The notes under the pieces: model-generated | The model's input: the letters and a program-made list of their open reading frames with translations, nothing else | Databases searched by the model: none | Told to the model about the DNA's origin: nothing | Translations under genes and position numbers: made by a program | From: Solirubrobacteraceae bacterium | GTDB lineage: Bacteria; Actinomycetota; Thermoleophilia; Solirubrobacterales; Solirubrobacteraceae | DNA length: 15,697 bases | Direction: 5' to 3' | NCBI GenBank assembly: GCA_019683665.1 | Contig: JADGIB010000053.1 | Span: 1 to 15,697 of the forward strand | Part shown: in pieces, positions 1 to 6,979 of the stretch | Numbering within the stretch: the stretch's first letter is position 1 | Layout of the letters: each line of letters starts with the position of its first letter

Positions 1-214
1 GGGCCAGCCCCCGGACGCGGGCGGCGGCCGCGGCGACGTCGATCGGCTCGGTCGGCGCCTCGGCGGCGGCCGGCGGCGCCGGCTCGCGCGGCGGCTCGGC
101 CGCGGGCGGCCCGGGACGGCCGTCGGGCGCGCCGCCCGCCGGCTCGGGGCGCTCCGGCCGCCAGCGGGCGAGCTCGTCCTCCGGTTCCGGTGTGGTCCAC
201 AGCCGCTCTGCCAT
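1..214 (-). CDS. Unidentified Pro/Ala-rich protein, N-terminal part only
   Basis: The gene runs off the left edge, so only about 71 N-terminal residues are visible. ATG at 214-212 opens a protein beginning MAERLWTTPEPEDELARW. From about residue 19 it becomes a proline, alanine, glutamate and arginine-rich linker, then returns to ordinary sequence near residue 57 (EPIDVAAAARVRGLA). A GAGG lies about 9 nt upstream of the ATG and could act as a ribosome binding site. Third codon positions are almost all G or C, which supports real coding. A disordered N-terminal linker ahead of a folded domain is the likely architecture, but that domain is outside the window. I do not recognise the family. Confidence 0.6.
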   Translation of the reverse strand, partial: MAERLWTTPEPEDELARWRPERPEPAGGAPDGRPGPPAAEPPREPAPPAAAEAPTEPIDVAAAAARVRGLA

Positions 215-281
215 CTGCCTGCCTCGAAGGTAGTTCCCCCCGCGTCAGATGCAGATAAGAGCAGATCGGCCGTCGCGGCCC

Positions 282-342
282 GGGACCGGGGACGGGGCCG
301 GCGCGCGCGACCCGGCGGCCGGCGGCCCGTCCCCCGGTGCCC
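282..342 (-). terminator. Large imperfect inverted repeat after the acyl-CoA synthetase gene
   Basis: The arms 282-300 and 323-342 are near-complementary (GGGACCGGGGACGGGGCCG against CGGCCCGTCCCCCGGTGCCC, one or two bulges). The loop is about 22 nt. It starts 3 nt beyond the stop codon of the minus-strand synthetase gene. There is no classical U-tract, although TCTGCTCTTATCTGC follows about 15 nt further on. A GC hairpin directly after a stop codon in a high-GC genome is most simply a transcription terminator or mRNA 3' end stabiliser. Confidence 0.5.
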
Positions 343-345
343 CGC

Positions 346-1851
346 CTACGCCTTCGTGACCTCGGCGGGCGCGGTGATCTCGCGCTTGAGGATCTTCCCG
401 GTCGGGCCCTTCGGCAGCTCGTCGACGAACCAGATCTCCCGCGGGTACTTGTAGGCGGCGACCTGCTCGCGGACGTACTCGCGCAGCTGCTCGGCCGTCA
501 CCTGGGCGCCCTCCTTCAGCGCGACCGCGGCGCCGACCTCCTCCCCCAGCTGCGGGTGCGGGATCCCGACGACCGCCGCCTCGCGCACCGCCGGGTGCTC
601 GTAGAGGACCTCCTCGACCTCGCGCGGGTAGACGTTGTAGCCGCCGCGGATGATGAGGTCCTTCTTGCGGTCGACGATGAAGAAGTAGCCGTCCTCGTCG
701 ACGCGGGCCATGTCGCCGGTGTGGAACCAGCCGCCGCGCATGACCTCGGCGGTCGCGTCCGGCCGCTGCCAGTAGCCCTTCATGACGTTGTGGCCGCGGA
801 TGACGATCTCGCCGACCTCGCCGGGCGGCAGGTCGTGGTCGTCGTCGTCGACGACCTTCATCTCCACGCCCTCGATCGGCGTCCCGATCGAGCCGGGCTT
901 GCGCTCGCGGTCGGGGTGGTTGAACGAGGCGACCGGGGACGTCTCGCTGAGGCCGTAGCCCTCGAGCACCTTGCAGCCGAACGCCTCGTCGAACCCGCGC
1001 AGCACCTCGACCGGCAGCGCCGCGCCGCCGGACGCGCACACCTTCAGCGCCGACACGTCGTAGCGCTCGCGCTCGGGGTGGTTGAGGAGCGCCGCGTACA
1101 TCGTCGGGACGCCCTCGAAGACGGTGACCGCGTCGCGCTGGAGGATCTCGAGCGCCTTCGTCGCGTCGAAGCGCGGCAGGAGCGTGAGCAGCGCGCCGCC
1201 GGCCACGCACGCGTTCAGCGCGCACGTCTGCCCGAACGAGTGGAAGAGCGGCAGCGCGCCGAGGACGACGTCGCCGGGGCCGATGTCGAACAGCCCGCGC
1301 GCGATGTCGGCGTTGCGGCGCAGGTTGTCGTGCGTGAGCTCGGCGCCCTTCGGCGTCCCGGTCGTCCCCGACGTGTAGAGGATCACGGCGGTGTCGCCCC
1401 CGTCGCGCTCGGCGACCTCGTGGATCGGCTCGGCCGCGACGACCTGCTGCTCGAACTCGCCGGGCGCCACGAGCACGACCTCGGTCCCCGCCTCGCCCGC
1501 GCCGGTCCGCGCCGCCTCGCCGAAGTCGTGCCAGGCGAACAGGGCCTTCGCCCCCGAGTCGCGCAGGTGGTAGCCGACCTCGCGCCCCTTCAGCAGGACG
1601 TTCATCGGGACGACGATCGCCCCGATCCGCAGGGCCCCGTAGTAGCAGAGCGCGAAGTACGGGACGTTGGGCAGCATGAGCCCGACGCGGTCGCCCGGCC
1701 CGACGCCCTTGGCCGCCAGCAGGCCGGCGACCCGCGCGCTGCCCTCGTTCAGCAGCGCGTAGCTGACCTCGACGTCGTCGAGCTTCATCGCGATCTGCTC
1801 GGGGTGCTCGGAGGCGGTCCTGGTGAGGATCGTGGCGAGGTTGGCGCTCAT
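346..1851 (-). CDS. Long-chain fatty-acid-CoA ligase (ANL superfamily)
   Basis: A 501-residue, full-length adenylate-forming enzyme. It would activate a carboxylic acid, probably a fatty acid, with ATP to an acyl-AMP and transfer it to CoA. Visible motifs: P-loop YTSGTTGTPKG at 159-169, GYGLSETSP at 298-306, HTGD at 377-380, the hinge RKKDLIIRGGYNVYPREVE near 395-413, and the C-terminal PKGPTGKILKRE with the catalytic lysine at 486. All key residues are present. The start chosen is ATG 1851 (MSANLATILT), which fits the N-terminus of this family; the in-frame GTG at 1884 would add 11 residues resembling no domain. No Shine-Dalgarno is seen, but an xAnnnT hexamer (AATGTT) lies 6 nt upstream, compatible with a leaderless transcript. 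It follows ppk1 after two hairpins, so it may be a separate transcription unit. Chain-length specificity cannot be read from sequence. Confidence 0.93.
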   Translation of the reverse strand: MSANLATILTRTASEHPEQIAMKLDDVEVSYALLNEGSARVAGLLAAKGVGPGDRVGLMLPNVPYFALCYYGALRIGAIVVPMNVLLKGREVGYHLRDSGAKALFAWHDFGEAARTGAGEAGTEVVLVAPGEFEQQVVAAEPIHEVAERDGGDTAVILYTSGTTGTPKGAELTHDNLRRNADIARGLFDIGPGDVVLGALPLFHSFGQTCALNACVAGGALLTLLPRFDATKALEILQRDAVTVFEGVPTMYAALLNHPERERYDVSALKVCASGGAALPVEVLRGFDEAFGCKVLEGYGLSETSPVASFNHPDRERKPGSIGTPIEGVEMKVVDDDDHDLPPGEVGEIVIRGHNVMKGYWQRPDATAEVMRGGWFHTGDMARVDEDGYFFIVDRKKDLIIRGGYNVYPREVEEVLYEHPAVREAAVVGIPHPQLGEEVGAAVALKEGAQVTAEQLREYVREQVAAYKYPREIWFVDELPKGPTGKILKREITAPAEVTKA

Positions 1852-1863
1852 GGCTGCAACATT

Positions 1864-1907
1864 GCCACTTCGCCCCGGTCCCACGCGCTGGTTGGACCGG
1901 TGGTGGC
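1864..1907. repeat. Two-step inverted repeat upstream of the synthetase start
   Basis: Outer arms GCCAC (1864-1868) and GTGGC (1903-1907) flank perfect inner arms CCGGTCC (1875-1881) and GGACCGG (1894-1900), with a 12-nt loop. It ends 13 nt before the ATG at 1851. It could terminate read-through from ppk1, act as an operator, or fold in the 5' leader of the synthetase mRNA if there is one. Confidence 0.45.
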
Positions 1908-1915
1908 GCGCCGCC

Positions 1916-1933
1916 GCGGGCCGCGGGGCCCGC
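1916..1933 (-). terminator. GC hairpin directly after the ppk1 stop codon
   Basis: Perfect 7-bp stem GCGGGCC/GGCCCGC (1916-1922 with 1927-1933) with a CGCG loop, abutting the ppk1 stop codon (1936-1934). There is no U-tract. Its position argues for a 3' end or terminator of the polyphosphate operon. Confidence 0.5.
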
Positions 1934-4108
1934 TCAGCCCGTCTCGGCCGCCCGGGCCGCGTGCCCGAGCATGAGCTCGCGCTGGACGTTGCGCGGCTCC
2001 GGGCCGACCGGCGTGCGCCGCGTCCAGGTCCCGTCCGGGGCCAGCTCCCACGCGTTCGTGTCGTCGGCGAAGCAGCGCTCGAGCGTGTCGAGGAGGTCGT
2101 CGCGCAGGCGCTCGTCGTCGACCGGGGTGACGAGCTCGACCCGCGTGTCGAGGTTGCGCGGCATGAGGTCGGCCGACCCGATGAGGACGCGCTGCTCGCC
2201 GTCGCGCTCGAACGCGTAGACCCGCGAGTGCTCGAGGAAGCGCCCGACGACCGACACGACCCGGATGTTCTCCGACATCCCCGGCACCCCCGGGCGCAGG
2301 CAGCAGATGCCGCGGACGTTGAGCTCGATCGGCACGCCCGCCTGCGACGCCCGGTACAGCGCCCGGATGCAGCGCCGGTCGACGAGCGAGTTCATCTTCA
2401 TCCGGATGCGCGCCCGGCCGCCCGCCTCGACGACGCCGATCGTCCGCTCGATCTCCTCGATGATCCCGTCGCGCAGGTGCGCGGGGGCGACGAGCACCCG
2501 CCGGTAGCGGCGCGGGCGCGCGTAGCCGGTGAGGAAGTTGAACATGTCGGCGACGTCGGCGCCGATCTCCGGGTCGCAGGTGAAGAGGCCGAAGTCCGTG
2601 TAGAGGCGCGCCGTCTTCGGGTGGTAGTTGCCGGTCCCGATGTGGACGTAGTGGCGCACGCCGTCGCCCTCGCGGCGGACGATGAGGATCGCCTTCGCGT
2701 GCGTCTTCAGCGCCGGGTGGCCGTAGACGACGTGGACGCCCGCCTGCTCCAGCGCCCGCGCCCAGCCGATGTTCGCGCGCTCGTCGAAGCGGGCCTTCAG
2801 CTCGACGAGGCAGACCGCCTGCTTGCCGCGCTCGGTGGCCCGGATGAGCGCCGGCACGAGCGGCGTGTCGTCGCTCGTGCGGTAGACGGTCATCTTGATC
2901 GCCAGGACGTCGGGGTCGGAGACCGCCTGCTCGACGAAGCGCTCCACCGACGTCGAGAACGAGTCGTACGGGTGGTGGACGAGGACGTCGCCGGCGCGGA
3001 TGACCGCGAACATGTCGGCCGGCTCGCCGTCGTCCTCCTGCAGGCGCGGCTGGGTGACCGGCGACCACGGCGGGTCGCGCAGCTCCTCGAAGCCCTCGAG
3101 GCCGACGAGCTGCCACAGGTCGTTGCAGTCCAGCGGCCCGGCGATGTCGTAGACCTGCCGCTCCTCGACCTCGAGCGCCTGCATGAGGTAGTCGCGCAGG
3201 GCGCGGTCCATCCCGGCCTCGACCTCGACGCGCACGACCTCGCCGAAGCGGCGGCGGCGCAGCTCGGCCTCGACGGCGCGCAGGAGGTCGTCGGCCTCGT
3301 CGGAGACCTCGAAGTCGGCGTCGCGGGTGACCCGGAAGACGGCGTGGTCGACGATCTGCATCCCCGGGAACAGCCGGTCGAGGTTCGCGGCGATGACCTG
3401 CTCGAGCGGCACGAACGTCCGGTCCTCCCCCGGCGCCCGCGACAGCTCGACGAAGCGCGGCAGCATCTCCTTGGGCACCTTCACCCGCGCGAACGTGCGG
3501 TGGCCGGTGACCGGGTCGCGGACGAGGACGGCGAGGCTCAGCGACAGGTTCGAGATGTACGGGAACGGGCGCCCGAGGCCCACGGCCAGCGGGGTCAGGA
3601 CCGGGAAGATCTGGCGCTGGTAGTGCTCGGCCAGCTCGCGCCGCTGCTCGTCGGTGACGTCGGCGTAGTCGACGATCCGCACGCCGTGCTCGGCCAGCGC
3701 CGGCAGCAGCTCGCCGGTGACGCAGCCGGTGTGGCGCGCGCCGAGGTCGAGCAGCTTCTCGCGGATCGCGTCGATCGTCTCGCTCGAGGTGCGCCCGTCG
3801 TAGAGGCGCTTCGTGACGCCCGCGTCGACCTGGTCGTGGAGGCCGGCGACGCGGATCATGAAGAACTCGTCGAGGTTCGACGCGTAGATCGCGGCGAACT
3901 TCAGCCGCTCCATGAGCGGCACGCTCGGGTCCTCGGCCAGCTCGAGGACGCGCGCGTTGAAGTCGACCCACGAGAGCTCGCGGTTGAAGAAGAGCTCGGC
4001 GTCGGTCGGCTCGCCGGGCGGCTCCGCGCCCAGCGTCTGCACGTCGAGCTCCGCGGTCGAGACGGCGGAGATCGGGTGCTGCTCGGTGGAGGGGTCGGGT
4101 GCCGTCAT
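1934..4108 (-). CDS. ppk1: Polyphosphate kinase 1
   Basis: 724 residues, close to the usual size of PPK1, which reversibly transfers the ATP gamma-phosphate to a growing polyphosphate chain through a phosphohistidine. The first 34 or so residues are a low-complexity extension; the conserved N domain begins at FFNRELSWVDFNARVLELA (40-58). The autophosphorylated histidine is His470 in KTHAK (counterpart of E. coli His435). His489 lies in YVHIGTGNYH (counterpart of His454) and His627 in FLEHSRVY (counterpart of His592). The 19- and 157-residue spacings equal those in the E. coli enzyme, so the active site is intact. It is the last of four genes after ppx and two CHAD genes, with 16 bp to the upstream stop codon, so co-transcription is very likely. 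A TAGCAT hexamer overlapping the upstream stop could be an internal -10 site, but this is weak. Confidence 0.97.
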   Translation of the reverse strand: MTAPDPSTEQHPISAVSTAELDVQTLGAEPPGEPTDAELFFNRELSWVDFNARVLELAEDPSVPLMERLKFAAIYASNLDEFFMIRVAGLHDQVDAGVTKRLYDGRTSSETIDAIREKLLDLGARHTGCVTGELLPALAEHGVRIVDYADVTDEQRRELAEHYQRQIFPVLTPLAVGLGRPFPYISNLSLSLAVLVRDPVTGHRTFARVKVPKEMLPRFVELSRAPGEDRTFVPLEQVIAANLDRLFPGMQIVDHAVFRVTRDADFEVSDEADDLLRAVEAELRRRRFGEVVRVEVEAGMDRALRDYLMQALEVEERQVYDIAGPLDCNDLWQLVGLEGFEELRDPPWSPVTQPRLQEDDGEPADMFAVIRAGDVLVHHPYDSFSTSVERFVEQAVSDPDVLAIKMTVYRTSDDTPLVPALIRATERGKQAVCLVELKARFDERANIGWARALEQAGVHVVYGHPALKTHAKAILIVRREGDGVRHYVHIGTGNYHPKTARLYTDFGLFTCDPEIGADVADMFNFLTGYARPRRYRRVLVAPAHLRDGIIEEIERTIGVVEAGGRARIRMKMNSLVDRRCIRALYRASQAGVPIELNVRGICCLRPGVPGMSENIRVVSVVGRFLEHSRVYAFERDGEQRVLIGSADLMPRNLDTRVELVTPVDDERLRDDLLDTLERCFADDTNAWELAPDGTWTRRTPVGPEPRNVQRELMLGHAARAAETG

Positions 4109-4124
4109 CCTCGACCCGGCGATG

Positions 4125-4715
4125 CTACTTGCCGGGGAGCGGCGGGACCGCGACCCCGGCGTCCGGCTCGGGGCGCTCCCCGATCGCGTGCTCGAGCCGG
4201 GCCCGGAAGCCCTCGCGCTGGAGGTCGCGCCACAGCTCGAGGAAGCGGGCGTGCAGCAGCCGCCGGCGGGCGCGCAGGTGGACGGCCACGGTCTCCAGGC
4301 CGCGGTAGGCGGCGGCGTGCGGCGCGTCGCCCGCCAGAGCCGGGTCGAGGTCGCCCGCCGCGCCGGCGCGCTCGACGAGCGCGGCGACGTCCTGCTCGCG
4401 CAGCTCCTCCTGGAGGGCGAGCACGCGCGGGAGCGTCACGTCGCAGTCGTGGATCTCGCCGAGGAGGTCCTGCAGCTCCTTCGCGCGCCTGGCCGCCTTG
4501 CGCGCGTACGGGCCGAAGCAGAACGCGGTCAGCTCGAGCAGGTAGCGCAGCCGCTTGGCCGCGATCCGCATGTCGTGCAGCGCCTCGACCTCGGCCGGGT
4601 CGGCCGCCTTGGGCATGAACGCGCAGAGCTCGCGCAGGCGGACGGCGACGGTCCGCTCCATCGCGTCGTCGAGGCGCTGGTCGGGCCGCAGGCCCTTCAC
4701 GCGGCGGGCCTTCAT
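4125..4715 (-). CDS. CHAD half-domain protein 2 (polyphosphate-binding family)
   Basis: 196 residues, start ATG 4715, overlapping the previous gene's stop by 4 bp (ATGA). The CHAD family (conserved histidine alpha-helical domain) binds polyphosphate through basic residues on helical bundles. The signature LHDMRIAAKRLRYLLE lies at 46-61 with His47, Arg50, Lys54, Arg55 and Arg57. LLGEIHDCDV at 84-93 is the conserved second element. A basic helix, HLRARRRLLHARFLELW, lies at 146-162, and the C-terminus is a short Pro-rich tail. A normal CHAD domain contains two such four-helix halves in one chain; this protein matches the second half, and the adjacent gene supplies the other. The first 65 residues align without gaps to the neighbour, so the pair looks like an ancient tandem duplication. 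It probably works with its neighbour as a heterodimer on polyphosphate. Confidence 0.88.
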   Translation of the reverse strand: MKARRVKGLRPDQRLDDAMERTVAVRLRELCAFMPKAADPAEVEALHDMRIAAKRLRYLLELTAFCFGPYARKAARRAKELQDLLGEIHDCDVTLPRVLALQEELREQDVAALVERAGAAGDLDPALAGDAPHAAAYRGLETVAVHLRARRRLLHARFLELWRDLQREGFRARLEHAIGERPEPDAGVAVPPLPGK

Positions 4716-5188
4716 GCCGCCGCCCGCTCCGCCAGCGCGGCCAGCCGCTCCTCGAGCCGGTTCTCGCGCGCCTCCTCCAGCGCGGCGGCGAGGACCTCGT
4801 TGCCGGCGGCCTGCTCGCCGCGCAGCCGCTCGAGGATCTCGTCGACGCCGGCGCGGTCGGCCTCGGGCAGGGCCGCGCGCAGGCGCTCGAAGTGCTCGAT
4901 CTGGACGTCGGGGTCGCGGCGCGCGCCGAGCGCGTCGGCCAGCCGCCGCACGTCGCGCAGGACCGGCTTCAGCTCGTCGCGCGGGAGCGCCGGCGCGAAG
5001 ATCTCCAGCGCCGCCCGCAGGCGCCGGCTGGCGACCCGCATCGCGTGGACGCGCTCGACGTCCGTCGTGTCGAGCACGCCCTCCTGGGCGTCGAACAGCT
5101 CGCGGGCGCGGACGGCCAGGACCTTGCCGGCCGCGACGCCGAACGCGTCGCCCGCCTCGAGCCCCTCCACCTCACGTGCCTTGGCCAC
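4712..5188 (-). CDS. CHAD half-domain protein 1 (polyphosphate-binding family)
   Basis: 158 residues, starting at GTG 5188, 6 bp after the ppx stop codon. The CHAD signature RVHAMRVASRRLRAALEIF spans 46-64, with His48, Arg51, Arg55, Arg56 and Arg58 on one helix face. LGARRDPDV at 87-95 corresponds to the conserved LGxxRDxDV element. The rest is predicted helix rich in Glu, Arg and Ala. It holds only one four-helix half of a CHAD domain, about half the normal length, and matches the N-terminal half best. The stop overlaps the ATG of the second CHAD gene (ATGA), so translation is probably coupled and the two products made in equal amounts. The spacer before the GTG carries only a weak GAGAG as ribosome binding site, so it may depend on translation of ppx. 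Role inferred: binding or localising polyphosphate made by PPK1. Confidence 0.86.
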   Translation of the reverse strand: MAKAREVEGLEAGDAFGVAAGKVLAVRARELFDAQEGVLDTTDVERVHAMRVASRRLRAALEIFAPALPRDELKPVLRDVRRLADALGARRDPDVQIEHFERLRAALPEADRAGVDEILERLRGEQAAGNEVLAAALEEARENRLEERLAALAERAAA

Positions 5189-5194
5189 TCTCGG

Positions 5195-6073
5195 TCACTG
5201 CTCCCGGTCGATCGCCGAGAGGATGATGCCCTCTCGCAGCCCGCCGCGCGAGAGGGCGAGGGGGGTCGCGAGCACCCGGGCCGCCTGCTCGAGCACGGCC
5301 AGGGCGCCGGGGAGCAGGCGGACGCGCTCGGGGTCGAGGCCGTGGCGGGCGGCGACCTCCGCGCACGGCCCGGCGGTGACGGCGGCCAGCGCGGCGGCCA
5401 GCCCGGGCGCGTCGAGCGTCGCCCCGCACAGCCGCCGCATCGACGTCGCCGACCCGCCGACGGCGAGCGCGAGGCCGGCCGGCGGCGGGCGGACGGCCGC
5501 GAACGCGGCAGCGGCCCCGGCGCGCAGGGCGGCGAGCTCGGCCGCGGCGGGCGGGTCGCCGCGGACGTGCTCGTCGACGAGGCGGGCCGAGCCGACCGGG
5601 ACCGACCGCAGCCAGGCGACGCCGCCGTCGACGGTGCCGACGGCCAGCTCGGTCGAGCCGCCCCCGAGGTCGACGACGGCGACGCTCCCGGCCGGCCGCG
5701 GCGCCCAGGTGCGGGTCGCGCCGAGGAAGGCGAGGCGCGCCTCCTCGTCGGCGGGCAGGACGCGCAGCGCCAGCCCGGTGCGGCGGCGCAGCTCGGCGGC
5801 GAGCTCGGCCCGGTTCGGGGCGTCGCGCACGAGCGCGGTCGCGACGAGCTCGAGGCGGCCGGCGCCCGCCTCGCGGGCGGCCCGCGCCTGGGCGGCGACG
5901 ACGTCGGCCAGCGCGCGCACGGCGGGCGGCGGGATCGTCCCGTCGGGGGCCAGCGCCCGGCGCACGCGGGTGAAGACGCGCAGGGCCAGGACCTCGCGCA
6001 GGCCGTCGCGCGCGGGCTCGGCGACGAGCAGGCGCGTCGTGTTCGTCCCGATGTCGATGCACCCGCAGACCAT
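5195..6073 (-). CDS. ppx: Exopolyphosphatase, Ppx/GppA family
   Basis: 292 residues, the minimal two-domain form of the ASKHA-fold Ppx/GppA family, without the C-terminal HD-like extension of the E. coli enzyme. It is expected to release terminal phosphate from polyphosphate; pppGpp hydrolysis is an alternative family activity. Motifs: phosphate-1 loop CIDIGTNTTRLL at 5-16, the DEEAR stretch with likely catalytic Glu111, phosphate-2 loop VDLGGGSTEL at 134-143, GGSATS at 206-211, and the closing SRGGLREGI at 275-283. ATG 6073 is chosen because family members begin a few residues before the first motif; an in-frame ATG at 6097 would add eight residues. It is the first gene of the polyphosphate operon. 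The start codon lies in one arm of a perfect 8-bp inverted repeat, and the divergent ABC gene starts 33 bp away. Confidence 0.92.
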   Translation of the reverse strand: MVCGCIDIGTNTTRLLVAEPARDGLREVLALRVFTRVRRALAPDGTIPPPAVRALADVVAAQARAAREAGAGRLELVATALVRDAPNRAELAAELRRRTGLALRVLPADEEARLAFLGATRTWAPRPAGSVAVVDLGGGSTELAVGTVDGGVAWLRSVPVGSARLVDEHVRGDPPAAAELAALRAGAAAAFAAVRPPPAGLALAVGGSATSMRRLCGATLDAPGLAAALAAVTAGPCAEVAARHGLDPERVRLLPGALAVLEQAARVLATPLALSRGGLREGIILSAIDREQ

Positions 6074-6090
6074 CGCCCCGACGGGCGATG
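6071..6090. promoter_or_regulatory. Perfect palindrome over the ppx start codon
   Basis: CATCGCCC (6071-6078), a CGAC loop, then GGGCGATG (6083-6090): an 8-bp perfect inverted repeat. On the minus strand it includes the ATG at 6073. It could be an operator shared by the two divergent operons, or an RNA hairpin that hides the ppx start if transcription begins upstream. Function is not proven. Confidence 0.45.
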
Positions 6091-6106
6091 TTGCCATGAT
6101 GGTCGG

Positions 6107-6979
6107 ATGACGAGCGACCCGGCGATCGACGTCCGCGACCTGCGGAAGTCCTACGGCGCCGTGGACGCGGTGCGGGGCCTGTCGTTCACGGTCGCCCGCG
6201 GCGAGGTCTACGGCCTGCTCGGCCCCAACGGCGCCGGCAAGACGACGACGGTCGAGATCCTCGAGGGGTACCGGTCCCGGACCGGCGGCCACGTGAGCGT
6301 GCTCGGCTTCGACCCGGCCCGCCGGCCGCGGGCGCTGCGCGAGCGGGTCGGGATCGTCCTCCAGCAGACCGGCCTGTACCGCAACATCCGCGTCCGCGAG
6401 GCGCTCGTCCACTTCGCCCGCTTCTACCCGCGCCCGCGCGACCCCGACGAGGTCATCGGGCTCGTCGGCCTGGAGGGCAAGCAGGACGCGCTCGCCCGCA
6501 CGCTGTCGGGCGGCCAGCGCCGCCGCCTCGACCTCGCGCTCGCGCTCATCGGCGACCCGGAGCTCGTCTTCCTCGACGAGCCGACGACCGGCTTCGACCC
6601 GGCCGCCCGCCGCGCCGCCTGGGAGACGGTCCGCTCGCTGCGCGACCTCGGCAAGACCGTCCTGCTGACGACCCACTACCTCGACGAGGCGCAGGCGCTC
6701 GCCGACCGCGTCGCGATCGTCAAGGCCGGCACGATCCTGGCCGAGGGCGCCCCGCGCGACCTCGGCGTCGGCGCGAGCGCGCGGGTGCGGATCACGTACC
6801 GCAACGCCGACGGCGAGCAGGTCGAGCTCGTCACCGACGACCCGACCCGCGTCCTGCACGAGCTGACGTCCGAGGCGCTGGCCCGCGGCGAGCGCCTCGA
6901 GGACATCGAGGTGACGCGCCCGACGCTCGAGGAGGTCTACCTCGAGCTGACCGCCGACGTGGAGCGCGAGAGTGTCTGA
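6107..6979 (+). CDS. ABC transporter ATP-binding protein (ABC-2/DrrA type)
   Basis: 290 residues. Complete nucleotide-binding domain: Walker A GPNGAGKTT at 39-47, Q-loop Gln86 (VLQQTGL), signature LSGGQRRRLDLALAL at 133-147, Walker B VFLDEP at 154-159, and switch His190 in TTHYLDEA. A C-terminal domain of about 75 residues follows and ends in TRPTLEEVYLELT, which is typical of DrrA/NodI-type exporter subunits. It powers export through the membrane protein encoded next, whose GTG start overlaps this stop by 8 bp. The ATG at 6107 is supported by family alignment. There is no Shine-Dalgarno, and a CATGAT hexamer 6 nt upstream fits a leaderless -10. The substrate is unknown; drugs, lipids or antibiotics are all possible. 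Confidence 0.94.
   Translation: MTSDPAIDVRDLRKSYGAVDAVRGLSFTVARGEVYGLLGPNGAGKTTTVEILEGYRSRTGGHVSVLGFDPARRPRALRERVGIVLQQTGLYRNIRVREALVHFARFYPRPRDPDEVIGLVGLEGKQDALARTLSGGQRRRLDLALALIGDPELVFLDEPTTGFDPAARRAAWETVRSLRDLGKTVLLTTHYLDEAQALADRVAIVKAGTILAEGAPRDLGVGASARVRITYRNADGEQVELVTDDPTRVLHELTSEALARGERLEDIEVTRPTLEEVYLELTADVERESV

Noticed and set aside
1..130. GGC/GCC-rich repetitive stretch as a possible tandem repeat
   Set aside because: In the minus-strand frame it is simply a Pro/Ala/Glu-rich linker with varied codons; no regular repeat unit exists.
337..1974. Long plus-strand ORF of 545 codons opposite the acyl-CoA synthetase gene
   Set aside because: It is rich in Arg, Leu, Asp and Val with no domain, and mirrors the codon structure of the real minus-strand gene; a GC-rich shadow.
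4116..4135. CCGGC/GCCGG inverted repeat between the second CHAD gene and ppk1
   Set aside because: Only 5-6 bp in very GC-rich sequence with a 10-nt loop, expected by chance, and the tight spacing argues against a terminator.
1823..4618. 931-codon plus-strand ORF across ppk1 and the CHAD genes
   Set aside because: Antisense to ppk1, whose catalytic histidines are all in place; the ORF has no recognisable motif and degenerates into Arg/Ala/Pro-rich sequence.
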